From Brachypterus glaber (taxonomy: Eukaryota > Arthropoda > Insecta > Coleoptera > Kateretidae): 64,000 nucleotides of DNA. The notes below the pieces were generated by a model that worked only from the letters and a program-made list of their open reading frames with translations, was not told the DNA's origin and ran no database searches. Every line of letters begins with the position of its first letter. Positions within the stretch are counted from its first letter, which is position 1. A program made the position numbers and the translations under genes. The stretch is from assembly GCA_958510825.1 (NCBI GenBank), contig OY294052.1, forward strand, positions 10,809,816 through 10,873,815, written 5' to 3'. Shown here one piece after another: positions 1 through 11,956 of the stretch.

Positions 1-1500
1 TAAGTTTAACCCCCCATTACTTTGTCAAAATTGGTAGAATTAATCCTTATAATAAAAGTAATTTTTCCTGAAAAAGTTACCTTAATCGGAATTTTCTTTC
101 AGCTTTTTCTATTTTTTAAAAAGTTTAACCTCCATAACTTTTTGTTTTTGGGAGGATTACTTTCAAAAACAATAAGGATATTCCCCTCATAGAACTTCTT
201 TTTTCCAGAAATTTTCAAGTCGATCGGATTATTCGTTCTTGAGTTATCGTGTTAACAAAATTTTTTGAAAATTCGAAACTACTGTATTATACTATTCTAG
301 TGCAGGTGCTGTGAATAGTATAATAAGACAGAAATATTTATTATAAATACGCATACCGTATTCAACGGTTTATTCAAAAAGTAATAATTTTTGGCTTACT
401 AATACTTAACATTAATTTTAAATTAAAATAGGCCCCACAAAATATTCGTTTTTTTATATTTGTTAATTTTTAAAAGTTTTAGTTTAATATTTCATGATTT
501 ATTTTATTTTTAAATCAATATAGTTAATTAATTAGATATTAATTAATATTAATTGATAAATTAATATTTATGGATTTATGGATTTTAATCAATGTGAGAT
601 GCATAATATTTTACTCTTCACAGCATACAAGGATAGAAGAGTATAATACAGTAGTTTCGAATGTTCCAAAATCACTAAAAAATACTGCAAAATAATGCTT
701 TCCCCTATAGGCATATGTTCATTAAAATCAAAAACGAAAAAAAAAAAATTTAAAAATAAAAAAGGCCTAGGTCATTAAAATTAAAAACAAAAAAAAAACT
801 AAAATAAAACAAAATTTTTTCAAAAAACTTTATTTTTTCTTAAAACGAAAAAAAAAATTGAAAAAAATGTTTTTGAAAAAAAGTGTGTTTTTACCTCATT
901 TTAGCCCCTTACCCCAATCCGATTTTTACCAACAACAATCTCAGCCTAGAACTTTGGATAATCAACATGTGGTCCAAATTTGAAGTCTTTAGCCCGAAGC
1001 GTTCTTGAGTTATCGTGGTCACAAATTTCCCGGACACACAGACCGTCAGACCGACCGACAGAATTTTTTGTTTGACGGAACCATATTTTTTTTATTAAAA
1101 ACGTCCAAAAATGTAAAAAAAGCAATAAAAATTTTTCGATTTTTTTTACCAGCGCAAAACTTTCCTTGGGGAAAGTAAAAGACCCAGACCAAAAATCTGT
1201 GTGACCGTCCGTCTGATGTCACGTTTTTTGTAAGCACGATAACTCAATTACGAATTATCTGATCGACTCGATATTTTCAGGAAATACTAGTTCTATAAGA
1301 GGAAGATCCCTGTTGTTTTTGAAAATAATCCCCCCAAAAACAAAAAAAGGTATGGAGGGGTAAAACTTAAAAAAAAAATCGAAAGAAGCTTAAAGGAAAG
1401 TGTGAATTGTGTAATTGTTTTAAGCAAAATTACTTTTATTATAAGGATTAATGCTCTCAATTTTGAAAAAAAAACCATTTATAAACAAAAAGGGGTCACT
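1..1500. repeat. Foldback (inverted-repeat) element, cut by window edge
   Basis: The two ends are inverted copies of each other. The left arm (about 1-280) holds a TTTAACCCCCC-like stretch, a TTATAATAAAAGTAAT block and a CGTTCTTGAGTTATCGTG block; the right arm (about 1,200-1,480) carries the same blocks reverse-complemented in mirror order. The middle is A-rich and repeats the motif seen at 3,075, 16,260 and 28,200 (tATTCacAGCGCcTGCGCTAg type). Related one-sided copies lie near 3,200 and 16,380-16,700. Short open frames here have no protein-like character. No host gene is visible. Confidence 0.7.
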
Positions 1501-1561
1501 TTTTAATACGGTATAAAGTACAGGTTTGTACACAAGATCAAAGCAATTATATTTTGGAAAG

Positions 1562-2743
1562 TACAGTGTGTTCCAGATCTCGCGTAGAGAAATTATAGAG
1601 GTACATACAAAAATATGAAAAAAAGTTCCCTAAAGGTTGGTCCGAAAACGAGCCATAAGGGATCTACGGCCCTTCTAAGAGTGACCCTAAAAAAGAGTTT
1701 TTATTTAATATGTCGTTAACCCTATTAACCACAGTAATAAATTTTGCACATGCCTTAGCATTGATAAAGGCTATCATTTTATGTAATTTTTATTTGGTAA
1801 TTTTAACCAAGGACGTGCAAAATGGGGGAGCTATGTCATTTTTTGCCCAAAACTTTTTTATCTGTATGTTTTTTGACATTTTCTCAATAAAATATAATTC
1901 TTTAGTCCAAAATACATAAAAAAGGTACTTCTAGTGTAACACCATAAAACCAACCGTTTTCGAGAAAATTGCAGTTAAAGAGATTTAAAGAGATTTTTTT
2001 CACGTTCTGAGCATCAAAAATAGGAACTAAAAATTGCGCCAATAAAATTTTTAATATTTCAGGGCGATTCAACATTAAAAACTATAAAAAAAGTTCCTAT
2101 ACACCTAGGTTCGAAATTCAGTCTTAAGAGTACTACCGGGTCTTAAAAAGTAACCCTTCCTAAGTAGGCGTAGGTCCCTTAAAATCCATTTGTGATCATT
2201 TGTGTTTAGGAACTTTTTTTATAGTTTTTAATGTAGAATCGCTTTGCATTATTAAAATTTTTATTGGCGCGATTTTTAGTTCCTATTTTTGATGCTCAGA
2301 AGGTGAAAAAATCTCTTAACTGCAATTTTCTCGAAAACGGTTAGTTCTACGGTGTTATACTAAGAGTACATTTTTTATGTATTTTTAACTAAAAAATCAT
2401 ATTTTATTGAGAAAATGTCAAAAAAAAATAGACATAAAAAAGTTTGGGGCAAAAAAGTGACATAGCCCCGCCATTTAGCACGTCCCTGGTTAAAATTACC
2501 ACATAAAAATTACATAAAATGATAGCCTTTGTCAATGCTAAATAATGTGCAAAAATTCGTTACTGTGGTTAATAGGGTAAAAGATATATTAAATAAACAC
2601 TATTTTTTAGGGACACTCTTAGAAAGGCCGTAGCTCCCTTAGGGCTCGTTTGCGGACCAACCTTCAAAGGACCTTTTTTTCATATTTTTGTATGTAGAAT
2701 CACCTCTAAAATTTCTCTACGCGAGTTCTGAAACACCCTGTAT
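1562..2743. repeat. Long foldback MITE with TACAG...GTTCCAGA termini
   Basis: The left end TACAGTGTGTTCCAGATCTC is matched by its complement at 2,720-2,743 (CGCGAGTTCTGAAACACCC then TGTA). The similarity runs inward for several hundred bases, so the whole 1.18 kb can fold into one hairpin. The termini resemble those of the transposase-bearing element at 44,631-45,987, suggesting this is a non-autonomous relative. No intact protein is encoded. Confidence 0.8.
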
Positions 2744-4126
2744 ATCGCGAGAAAACTCAATATACCATACGCTGTGAAGAGTATACTATGAAATGCATAG
2801 CATTATAAATCTTCACGGCTTATTTTTTATAAGCCTATAAATTTCAATTTGACAATTATTAAGGATGTGTAGATCCAAAGTAACTAATTTTGACAATGAC
2901 CTTTGGTTTTCTTCATATTTTTTATTAGATACGCATTTAATTGCCGACACTTTCATTTAAATAATAATTATTATAATTTGTTAAAAATTAATTTAAAAAT
3001 TATTGAGTAAGTGGAAATTAGAAACCATGGAAAACATTTTGCTATTCTCGATCTTAAAAGATTATCGGTGGTATTATACTAGTCACAGCGCTTGCGCTAG
3101 AATAACATATTACTCTCGAATTTCCCAAAATCGCCAAAAAACGTCCTAGTCAAAAAATTATTGGAAACAAATGTGTTTTATGAGAAAATAAGAATTTTTT
3201 TGTCCGTCCGTTTGTCTGTCCATCCAATGTCACGATAACACGAGAACAAATAACACTAGGCAACACGGTTTCTTGCCCTGATTGCAGTTATATGTTTTTT
3301 AAATAATTTTGGGTCGCTGATACCGAATTTGGCCTCAAATGAGATAAAAGTGGTAATAAATCATTATTTTAGCCCCTTTTTGTTCTAAAATCATGGGAGA
3401 TAAAAATATTCTGAGAGGGGTGCATAAGGAGAAAAGCTCGATGCCATGTACTTATGCTAAAAACGCCAAAGAGCATCAAAAATAAATTAAAAATATGTTA
3501 CGTAATACGGGCCTTAAGTAATGAAGAATTTTAATGATGTAAAACCATAAAAAAAAACTGGCATTGCCTGTATTAAAATTTAAAAAATAAGACGTGCTGG
3601 ATTTTTTTAAGTCAAATTCGGATTCTGCGCCTTTAAATTGATAAGAAAAATGTTAAGTAAACTCTGCACTTTCATTTTAGGCTTTTTATTTTTTTACTGT
3701 GACAGATGGTCCTTCGCATATGGATTTTTAAATTCCTCATATTTTAATAATATACACTAAAATTTTCAAAATACTACTCTTTTTTAAAGATTTTGAAAAA
3801 AAAAACGTAATTATTTCCTGGACTTATATCTCAAAAATGTAAGGTGTTGGAATTTTTCTAATGTCAGATTCAGATTCTACGCCCTTTAATTAGTAAGAAA
3901 AATTAATTTTCCGATCGGGGCAAAAAAAAGTTGCGATTTGTTGCCTAGTGTAATCAGATCTTCTTACTACTTACTTATTATTTTGTAGCTAGGATACCTA
4001 GTTAAAATAACATTAAACTCGACACATTTAGGGACCCTATTTTAAACCTTTTCGTTTTTAAGTCAAAAATTGTGACATTCATCAATCATTTCATTAAAAT
4101 TAACAGTATATTTAACATCAAAAATC
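2744..4126. other. Intergenic, AT-rich, degenerate repeats only
   Basis: I see no coding exon here. The stretch holds a short palindromic motif near 3,072-3,110 (ACTAGTCACAGCGC then GCGCTAGAATA) and a piece of the CCGTCCGTNNGTCTGTCC repeat near 3,205, both recurring elsewhere in the window. The last 100 bases are the 5' flank of the EHD-like gene; no clear TATA box stands out. Confidence 0.5.
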
Positions 4127-5407
4127 ATGTTTACCTTTCTCAAGAAGCAGAACTACCAAAAACCCGAAATATACACGAACATAATCGACGGGATTAAAAA
4201 CATTTATAAGGAAAAACTGCTACCATTAGAAGAACACTACAATTTCCATGAATTCCATTCTCCAAAACTGGAGGACACAGATTTTGATGGTACTCCATTG
4301 ATTTTGTTAGTTGGGCAATACTCCACGGGGAAGACTACATTTATTAAGTATTTATTGGAGAGGGAGTTTCCAGGAATGAGAGTGGGCCCCGAGCCCACCA
4401 CAGACAGGTTCATAGCTGTTATGTACGACGTAAAAGAAGGTAATATCCCTGGAAATGCTTTGGTTGTAGACCCCAATAAACAATTTAGGCCCCTTCAGCA
4501 CTACGGAAACGCTTTTTTAAATCGATTTCAATGTTCTTTGGCTGATTCACTGGTGCTGAAGAATATGACGATCATAGACACACCTGGAATTTTAGCAGGA
4601 GAAAAACAGGCAATCGACAGAGGCTATGATTTTATTGGAGTCTTGGAATGGTTCGCAGAACGAGCCGACAGGATAATACTGCTGTTTGACGCCTACAAGT
4701 TGGACATATCTGATGAATTTAGAAGAACAATCGAAGCACTGAGGAACCACGATGACAAAATCAGAATCGTTTTAAATAAAGCAGACATGGTGAACCATAA
4801 AGAACTGTTAAGGATTTATGGAGCGTTAATGTGGTCCCTGGGGAAGATTTTAAAAAGTCCAGAAGTTTCAAGAGTATATATTGGTTCTTTCTGGGACCAA
4901 CCACTTCACTACGAAAGTGATCGGGCATTATTCGAAGAAGAAGAGCAGAATCTATTCCGAGACTTACAAGCTTTGCCCAGAAATTCAGTCATGCGAAAAT
5001 TAAATGACCTCGTCAAAAGGGCTCGAATGGCAAGAGTGCATGCCTACATAATAGCCGAACTCAAAAAAGAAATGCCCATGTTTTTCGGAAAAGAGGGCAA
5101 GAAAACCCAGTTGATCAAAAATTTGAAAAACGTTTTCGACACGATCCAGAAAGAACAACAATTTCCAGTGGGCGATTTTCCCGACATCAGAAAAATGCAG
5201 GAAAATTTGATCAGTAAAGATTTTACAAAATTTAATTCCATTAAAAAAGGACTCATTGATACCGTGGATAGAATGCTCAAAAATGACATTTCAAATTTGA
5301 TGAAGAAAATGCCACTTGAATCTGATATCAACATTGAGAATATTAAAGATGGAGCATTTTCAAGGATAAGAATCCCTCATATGGATCCACCAGTACATAC
5401 CATCTAA
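4127..5407 (+). CDS. EHD/Past1-like dynamin-family ATPase, intronless, lacking the EH domain
   Basis: EHD proteins are membrane-bending ATPases of endocytic recycling. This 426-residue frame opens with the EHD N-terminus (MFTFLKK) and keeps the dynamin-type nucleotide site: P-loop GQYSTGKTT (about residues 62-70), switch region VGPEPTTDRFIAVM, DTPG at about 153, and NKAD at about 222. The helical region follows, with no interruption. It ends in the linker at PPVHTI, where full-length EHDs (about 530 residues) continue into a C-terminal EH domain; that domain is absent and I see none downstream before the element at 5,584. One uninterrupted exon in a region where other genes are cut into 60-500 bp exons points to a retrocopy. 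An AATAAA lies about 75 bp after the stop. The open frame and intact motifs suggest recent origin or selection. Alternative: a genuine short paralogue with an intronless locus. Confidence 0.9.
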   Translation: MFTFLKKQNYQKPEIYTNIIDGIKNIYKEKLLPLEEHYNFHEFHSPKLEDTDFDGTPLILLVGQYSTGKTTFIKYLLEREFPGMRVGPEPTTDRFIAVMYDVKEGNIPGNALVVDPNKQFRPLQHYGNAFLNRFQCSLADSLVLKNMTIIDTPGILAGEKQAIDRGYDFIGVLEWFAERADRIILLFDAYKLDISDEFRRTIEALRNHDDKIRIVLNKADMVNHKELLRIYGALMWSLGKILKSPEVSRVYIGSFWDQPLHYESDRALFEEEEQNLFRDLQALPRNSVMRKLNDLVKRARMARVHAYIIAELKKEMPMFFGKEGKKTQLIKNLKNVFDTIQKEQQFPVGDFPDIRKMQENLISKDFTKFNSIKKGLIDTVDRMLKNDISNLMKKMPLESDINIENIKDGAFSRIRIPHMDPPVHTI

Positions 5408-5583
5408 AGAGACAAAACATGTTTGGATAATTATAACCTAACTTGTATTTTTTAAATATTATATTGCTTAAAATTAAAGTTTAATAAAGTAGGGCTTAAA
5501 AAAACACTTGATTAAAATCCAAAAATATAAATAAGTTTAGAATTTGGTTTTCATCTCGAAACGCAGGGTTGATTAATAAACAT

Positions 5584-6627
5584 ACCCCGGATATTTGGTA
5601 TTGATTACGAGGGTCGCGCAAATGTTACTTATAAAAAAAAGTTTTTAACGATTAATGGCACACTTTCTTAACCATCCCGCGATAGTTATTATTCATAGCG
5701 TAACTTGACGACTATGTTAATGAGGTGTATTAATATTATGACACGGGGAAATAACTATACTTTTAGTATTACAAAAGATTTATAACTATATAAATATCAA
5801 AGGTAAAGAACAAAAAACTATATTATGTATATTTTACAAAATATTTACATGTAAGTGTTCTAAAACTAAATGTACCCATATTTTTAAACATAATATTATT
5901 GTTGAATATAAATATATCATCAAGATTTTCTCCATGTTTTCGGCTATTAAGCTTCGTTTTGTTTTACCAAAAGTATATTTATAATCTGAAAATAAAAGTT
6001 CTGTCTACCGAAGTACATAAGCAGAGCATAATTAAAGAATGTATGATTTCTTAATGTATTTATTAGTATTTAGATTTGGTTTAGAAAACTCAACTTCTTT
6101 GCCATTAAAAAGGTCTACTATTGAACATTGTGGAAAATTCGGAATAACACGACATGCGCAATCTTTAAACCAGAAGCATTTTTGGTTTCATCTATGCTAA
6201 AAATATTTTTTTCTTGTACTAAAATTTTGCATTTTATATCCTCGAAAGGCTTTGGTAACTAGTTTTTTCTTTTTGTGGGCTTGCTTGGCAACTTTACAAC
6301 ATCCAATTTTCTATTAACCCTGAGGATTTTTAACTTTCATCGACGGAATGTTACAACTGGCTTACTAAATCAAAATAAAACATTTTTGAATGCCATTATT
6401 TTGATGATAAGTGCTTTGAAACATTACATTTCTAAGAGAAACCTATATCTTTTTCGCACGTTCAACAATAAAGTACCTCACGATTAAATTGCAGCTCGGG
6501 AAATACTTATTTATAATAAATTACAAATTTGTGTCATTATACTCAGTAAGTGGCACCCATGTCAGAATTTTTATAAAAAATTAAACTTACGCGCGCCCCT
6601 CGTAATCAATACCAAATATCCGGATAC
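5584..6627. repeat. TIR element about 1.04 kb downstream of the EHD-like gene
   Basis: The left end CCGGATATTTGGTATTGATT (about 5,587) recurs reverse-complemented at 6,600-6,623, including a flanking ACGAGGG block, giving terminal inverted repeats of about 35 bp. The interior is AT-rich with no transposase-like frame, so it is a non-autonomous DNA transposon. Confidence 0.75.
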
Positions 6628-7105
6628 TAATAATAAAAGAAAAAGAATTTTAATAGTTACTTTAAATAAAATTCGAGGAGGAGTTAACATGTACTCCAGT
6701 GTACAGAGGTGTCTCAAATGTTTACACCATGCCTGCCGAGCACCTCCAGTTCTAATGTTTGGAACTAACTGAGAATAACTTGAAAATAACTGACACAATC
6801 AAACACAGCCCAAAATCACAAACAAAACAACACAAAACATACATATTTATTAATATTTTATAAGAATTTGACCTGTTTTTCGTTCTTTAGACTTTTTAGA
6901 TACGGAATACCAAAAAATTTTAAAATGCCATTTCAATTTTGGGTTTGATTTTGATAAAAAACTTAGAAACAAAAAAATCCCCAGAACTGGTTTACAATGA
7001 ATAAAAAAACTCTAAAACTGTTTTACAATGAAGATAATTGTACCGCGCAAACCAAAACTACAAAAACGTAATTACACAAATAGATAAATATTTTTTTCGT
7101 TTCAG
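6628..7105. other. AT-rich stretch upstream of an exon
   Basis: No exon or clear repeat end seen. It ends in a pyrimidine tract and TTTCAG at 7,105, the splice acceptor of the following exon, so upstream exons of that gene should lie to the left but I could not identify them. Confidence 0.4.
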
Positions 7106-8595
7106 AGTGCGCGATCAGGCTCCATGCTGCTCACAGCTGCCAATCTAGCCCAAATCCACCAGCAGGAGACGGCGAAGAACAGCACCAGCACCGACCTGAC
7201 AAGCACCCGCGACCAAAACATCCAATACTACCTCCAGCAGACGGGGACGGGTCTCCAGACGCTGCCCGGGGGCCCGGCCCTGCCCAAAAAACCCGAAGAA
7301 CCCGACAACGTCTCCATAGCCAGTTCCATGCACTTTACCGTCGTGAACATGAATACGAGACAGACAGCGCCGAAACGCAGCTTTTGCAAGAAACACCACA
7401 TCACAATTCTGGTCATGTCGATGTCGACGCTGATCACGTTAGGCATTCTGACGGCGATATTTCTGCTTGAAAGTAAGTATACTTGACCACATACACGGTG
7501 TTTGCAGTCTTTTGGTATTAAATAAAGGGGATGTTTCTACATCACAAAACAGAAAAAACCAACAAAGGAACATATGTCCGGAAATAAGACCTAAGGGAGC
7601 TACGGCTCTTCGAAGGGGAACAAAAAAAAAGCATCAATAAAATTTTAATGCTGCAGGCCGATTCTTTATTTAAAACTAAGCAATAGAACTGAAACACCTA
7701 AATTTTATTTTAAAGGAGTAATAGGCTTTTAAAAAAGTAAAATTTTTGGTGGCCAAAATGTTACTCTTAATTGCATTTCTTTTAAAAATTTCATAATAAT
7801 GAAAAAAAAAATTAACTTTCACGCTTAATTTTTACAAACTCAAAATAAAAAAAAAACGTAAAAAGCCTAACGCCGTCGGCGATTTTTTTTACAATTTTGA
7901 TGGTCTGTTTTAGTTTTAAAACAGTTACAATTTAAAATTTCATAAAAATGCAAGAAATTTTTACAAATTTCACGCTTGAGTTTTGCAAACTCGAATAAGA
8001 AAAAAACGTCAAAAATCTGGCGCCGCAGGCAATTTTTTTCACAAATTTAATGGTTTAGTTTAATTTTAAAACAGTGTTACAATTTAAAGTTTCACAAAAA
8101 TGTTTTAATTTACAATTTAAAGTTTCACAATGTTTGGGAGGATTGGTGTAGTGGTCTACCGCGTCTGTACATGACAAGTCTACTACAACTAGCGTGAGTT
8201 CGATTCTCACTGACGCCGATTTACCTTTTTCAGTTAATTAATAATTGAAATTTGGCGAAGGCGTAAGTGAAGCGGACACTCCCTATAAAAACTGGTTCGA
8301 AAGTCAGTATAAGCCGGTGGTTCCCTCTACTACTAGCCCACACAAGTCCTGGACTTAGGGGATGCTTAATTAAGTAGAATAGTACGAGGTTAAACAAAAA
8401 TGTAATGTAATGTTTACCCAAAGAAAGCCACAGCGCCGCAGGCAAAGCTGTTTATTATAAGAAAGTGTAGAACCCCGCCCCCTCGACTCTGGGCCTCGGG
8501 GAAGAAGATTTTGGCTTGCAACTGTTCAGATTAAAAAAAAACTAATATGTGTTCTTCTTTTTGTTTCAGTGAGGGCAAAAAACCAGAGGTATTAG
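7106..8595 (+). CDS. Small single-pass membrane protein, unrecognised (two 3' exons)
   Basis: Exon one is 7,106-7,472, preceded by a pyrimidine tract and TTTCAG and followed by GTAAGT. Exon two is 8,570-8,595, preceded by TTGTTTCAG. The junction is in phase (GAA A|TG AGG) and stops after the tail EMRAKNQRY. From the ATG at 7,124 the product is 124 residues: a polar, Ser/Thr/Gln-rich N-terminal part, a proline-rich patch (PGGPALPKKPEEPDN), a basic patch RSFCKKHH, then one hydrophobic helix (about 93-112) and a short charged tail, so probably type II or tail-anchored. The reading frame is open back to the acceptor, so the ATG may be internal and more exons may lie upstream. The exon is GC-rich against an AT-rich background, typical of a conserved coding exon. 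I do not recognise the family. Confidence 0.75.
7485..7720. repeat. One-ended fragment of the ACACGGTGTTTGCAG foldback family
   Basis: Begins ACACGGTGTTTGCAGTCTTT just inside the intron and carries the CCTAAGGGAGCTACGG block shared with the elements at 24,433, 25,873, 38,944 and 46,072. The opposite end is missing. Confidence 0.7.
8137..8410 (+). repeat. tRNA-derived SINE, copy 1
   Basis: A pol III type-2 promoter is recognisable: A box TGGTGTAGTGGTCTACCGC at about 8,143 and B box GTTCGATTCTC at about 8,197. The tRNA-like head does not fold as an intact tRNA, and a non-tRNA body follows that recurs in the two minus-strand copies near 48.7 and 49.6 kb, including the block CCGGTGGTTCCCTCTACTA. 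It sits in the intron of the small membrane-protein gene. Confidence 0.85.
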
Positions 8596-9049
8596 CAATC
8601 CTAGTTAGAAACCAATGCTTATCCCAAATGTCAAATGATGATGAATTATTAATGGCCATCCTCCATAAATTATGAAATAATATTTATATTTTATTTAATT
8701 ATTCTATTTAAAATTCTTTTGGAATTTGGGGGTAATTTATTCGAAAAAAATAGTGTATAAAGATTGAGCAATCTTTGAGAAACTCAAAATCGATACAAAA
8801 AAGTCCAAAATCAAAGACCAAAAATGTCTGACGAATGTATAAATTTGATTGTCAGCTACCCCCTAGTTTCGTTCTCTTCTATTATCGGGAACTAAAATTT
8901 GGTAAGCCAATATAAACATTGGCCATACACGGCGAAAAATGAAAACAATATATAAAGATTTTTTACGATGCGATGGTATATTACAATAACAGTTGGTAGT
9001 CTTCTTATCAAGTTAACTTGGATAATGAATGAAACAATAGTTATTTATG

Positions 9050-9380
9050 GTACTAGTGGGTAAAGTAAGATATTGCCCATGAGAAAATTAACCTGCGAGG
9101 CATCAGCCAAGCAGGTTAATTTTCGAGAGGGCAATATCGGTTTACCCATGAGTGCCATACAAGGTTTTATCCAATAAATAGCTTAGAAATTCATATTTTT
9201 ATTAAAAATTTTAATGACATTTACAAGAAAATAATTTGACAAGTGACAGTTGAGTGGGTAAAATAAATAATTATCCACTCAATAAAGTAAAAGCCACGCG
9301 GGGGTTATTATTGAGTTTATCTATTTAAAACAAAGCTGGTAATTGTCTTATTATCTGTATGTATTGGATAAAAGATATTA
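9050..9380. repeat. Dispersed repeat (GTAATTGTCTTATTATCTGT family), copy 1
   Basis: The block from GGGCAATATCGGTTTACCC through GTCTTATTATCTGTATG recurs reverse-complemented at 53,748-54,002 and in part at 35,850-36,000. The left third also contains a local hairpin around AACCTGC...GCAGGTT. Non-coding. Confidence 0.75.
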
Positions 9381-9631
9381 TAAATGTTTGTATAACTAGT
9401 AAAGTAAAAACTATAAATCGTCGCATCGTAAAATTACTTCCTATAACATGGTTATTTTATTACTAGTAAATAAATATTTAGTTTAGTATAAAGCCAAACA
9501 CTACTACTACTGGTTTAGCAGTAGAGTAACTCTAGTAGTACAAAAGAAGAGTTTATTGTTATTTTCCTGAACTAGTTAGGGAATAGGTCTCGCGAGACTC
9601 AGGTATAGTACGTATAATAAAAATAAAATTT

Positions 9632-9973
9632 TAGGGTGACCACAGGTTTTGTAAATTAAGTTTCCCTGATATTCCGATCAAAATTTAGAATATTCCCTGA
9701 TTTTAGTACACACAAAAAAAATATTAAAACCGATATGCGCAAAAAATTTAAACATACTGTTTTGTTTTTGAGTGAGAGGATTTATTTTTATTTATATTTA
9801 TTTTTCTGTAAAATGGGTCAATGGATTGGTTAAGCTTTATGAATGAATACTTGTTTTAGTTATATGTAATTTATTATTTAGACTAAAGTTTTTTTCAATT
9901 TCCCTGTTTTTTTTACAGTAAATTAAATTCTCTGACTTTTCCCTAATTTTCCTGATCTGTGGACACCCTGAAT
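9632..9973. repeat. hAT-like MITE
   Basis: The ends are inverted: AGGGTGACCACAGGT at the left and, reverse-complemented from the right, CAGGGTGTCCACAGATCAGG. A CAGGGTG-type terminus with short TIRs is typical of hAT non-autonomous elements; that class assignment is inference. No transposase. Confidence 0.6.
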
Positions 9974-10194
9974 AGTTACTGCAAATAGATTGAGGCAGTA
10001 AACTCTTTTTATTGATTATAAACTACATACTTGTCTTCTGTTTAGCTATTTTTGAGAAATTTTAATATATATTTACTAGTTTTAAACATTTTTCTCATTT
10101 AATGTGAAAAAATTGTATAATTTTTTACTTCACCTTTATACTGCATCTAAAAAAAATATTATTTACAGTGTACAATCAAATTTTAGTTCATGAT

Positions 10195-10455
10195 ATTGAA
10201 ACTGAACTTATTTGCAGACATCCAAACTCCAAATTTTCCTACTCCCTAATATACTACTCTACAACCTACTCCGCAATATTATATAATGCACTCGATTATC
10301 CACTTAATTCTAAACAAACATATGTCATTGTCAAAAATGTATGGTTATTAAGGAGTATGGATGTGACGGAAAAGGGTTGTTGTACAGTAAAGATGTTACG
10401 GAGTAGGGATGTTAGAGAGTAGGGAAATTGAGAGTGGGGATGTAAGTCTGCCAAT
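10195..10455. repeat. Short foldback built of TACTCC / GGAGTA units
   Basis: The left half repeats TACTCC and CCTACTCC and the right half repeats GGAGTA and GGAGTAGGGATGT, so the two halves can pair. The short frame across it reads as low-complexity repeat, not protein. Confidence 0.5.
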
Positions 10456-11484
10456 TTATTTATTCCTTTCGAGAATAAAAAGACCAAAATTATTGTGGTT
10501 TTAGCTTTTAGTTTATTTTTTAACGTTATTTACTGTGATATGTATATATACAATCAATGTATTTGTATAGTATTTATGATTTTCTCCATTTTCGCATCTG
10601 CAATGCGGGAATTTTTAGTAAATTAATTTTAATTACTTAATTATGAATAAAAGAAAATGAAAAACCTTATGACTGTGTTTTATTTAATCCCTGATACCCA
10701 ATCCCAACCGTATACAAAACTTCCGACGAAAATACGTTGGTATCCCATGATAGTATTTGAAGAAGAAGAACCCTAAGACTCAAAATGGATTCCAACTATA
10801 TTAGTCACTCGCGCAGAATTAAAGCCCTAACCTTTTCTTTAAATGATTGATGAGAATACACTGTTTTTTTAAATTTGTAAACTCCCGATGAAGTTTCATA
10901 ATGTGACTTACATATTATGGACTTACCTATCAAGTTACATGCGATTTCATAAGATTTCAAGGGACTGTATAAGATTTCATAGGTTTTTATAAGATTTCAT
11001 GCGGGTTTTAAAGTTTCCATTTGAAAATTCAAGCGATTTCGTGAGTTTTGATATGTGTATTGGAATCGGTTTTCATCAGAAATATTTATAGGGAACGCAC
11101 CCAATCGTGTCATCTACCGGCCGACGCCGAAATTTATGCAGAAATATATCTTTAAAAATTATAAATAAATACAAGAAAATCCAGATAGAAATTTAAATAT
11201 TTAAATTCTAAAAACGTTCTACTGTACAAGTGAAGCAAAACCGTGATAACATTAATATGTTTTAAGCCTCCAGTTACGAGACACGGTTCCAGCCCTCTAC
11301 CCCCTATAAAAGCCAAAGTTTTGGGACTTTTTTCGTAACGGTTTCAGCCCCCTACCCCCCACCTACGTTTGAATTGGGAAAATCCACTGTCAAGCTGAGG
11401 AATAATTGGGAAAATTGAGTGGCCAAGCTGGGAAATTGGTAGAAAATTTGGGAAAAATTATTTGCAGTTGAGAAATTGGTAGAG

Positions 11485-11956
11485 GCCCCTAGTAACGATT
11501 TTTGTCAAGTCTTGAGCAAGTCTGGCTCAATATTCTTGATGAAGTAACTGTATCCAGATTTTGACAATTCTGGCGCAAGATACTGTCGACAGATTCTTGC
11601 TCAAGAATTGTCAAAGAATTGCTACCTATACTTCGTAAAGATTCTTGGACAAGTTTTGAGCAAGCATGTAGCAAGAAAAATTGACAAGAAATCGAAAAGC
11701 GATCTCTATCATGATCAAATCGTACTTGTTAGAGTAGGTCAAGATTCTTGACCAAGAATCTTATCAAATTGCTTGCTACAGACTTGACAAAATATATGGC
11801 TAAGCGCTCTGCTTCCAGAATCTTGCTAAAGTCTTGCCCAAGTCTGGATACAGAATCTTGATTAATTCTCTTGCTCAAGAATTGTCCAACTCTTTACAAA
11901 GAAATTTGTCAAGTACTCTGGTCAAGAAACTTGTCCCAGTTCAATGTTACTAGGGG
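11485..11956. repeat. TIR element filled with CAAG/CTTG micro-repeats
   Basis: Bounded by CCCCTAGTAAC and its complement GTTACTAGGGG. The 472-bp interior is a dense run of degenerate units such as TCAAGTCTTGAGCAAGTCTG, TTGACAA and CAAGAATTGTC in both orientations. It sits inside a larger sequence that repeats GTTGGGAAATTGGTAGAG-like blocks, related to text near 54.9 kb. Confidence 0.7.

Noticed and set aside
7145..7446. Two minus-strand frames opposite the membrane-protein exon
   Set aside because: GC-rich antisense shadows without splice-site support, while the plus-strand exon has good borders and an in-phase partner.
8143..8215. A tRNA gene (A and B boxes present)
   Set aside because: The acceptor stem and anticodon arm do not fold properly, and the same sequence with an attached body recurs twice, so it is a SINE head.
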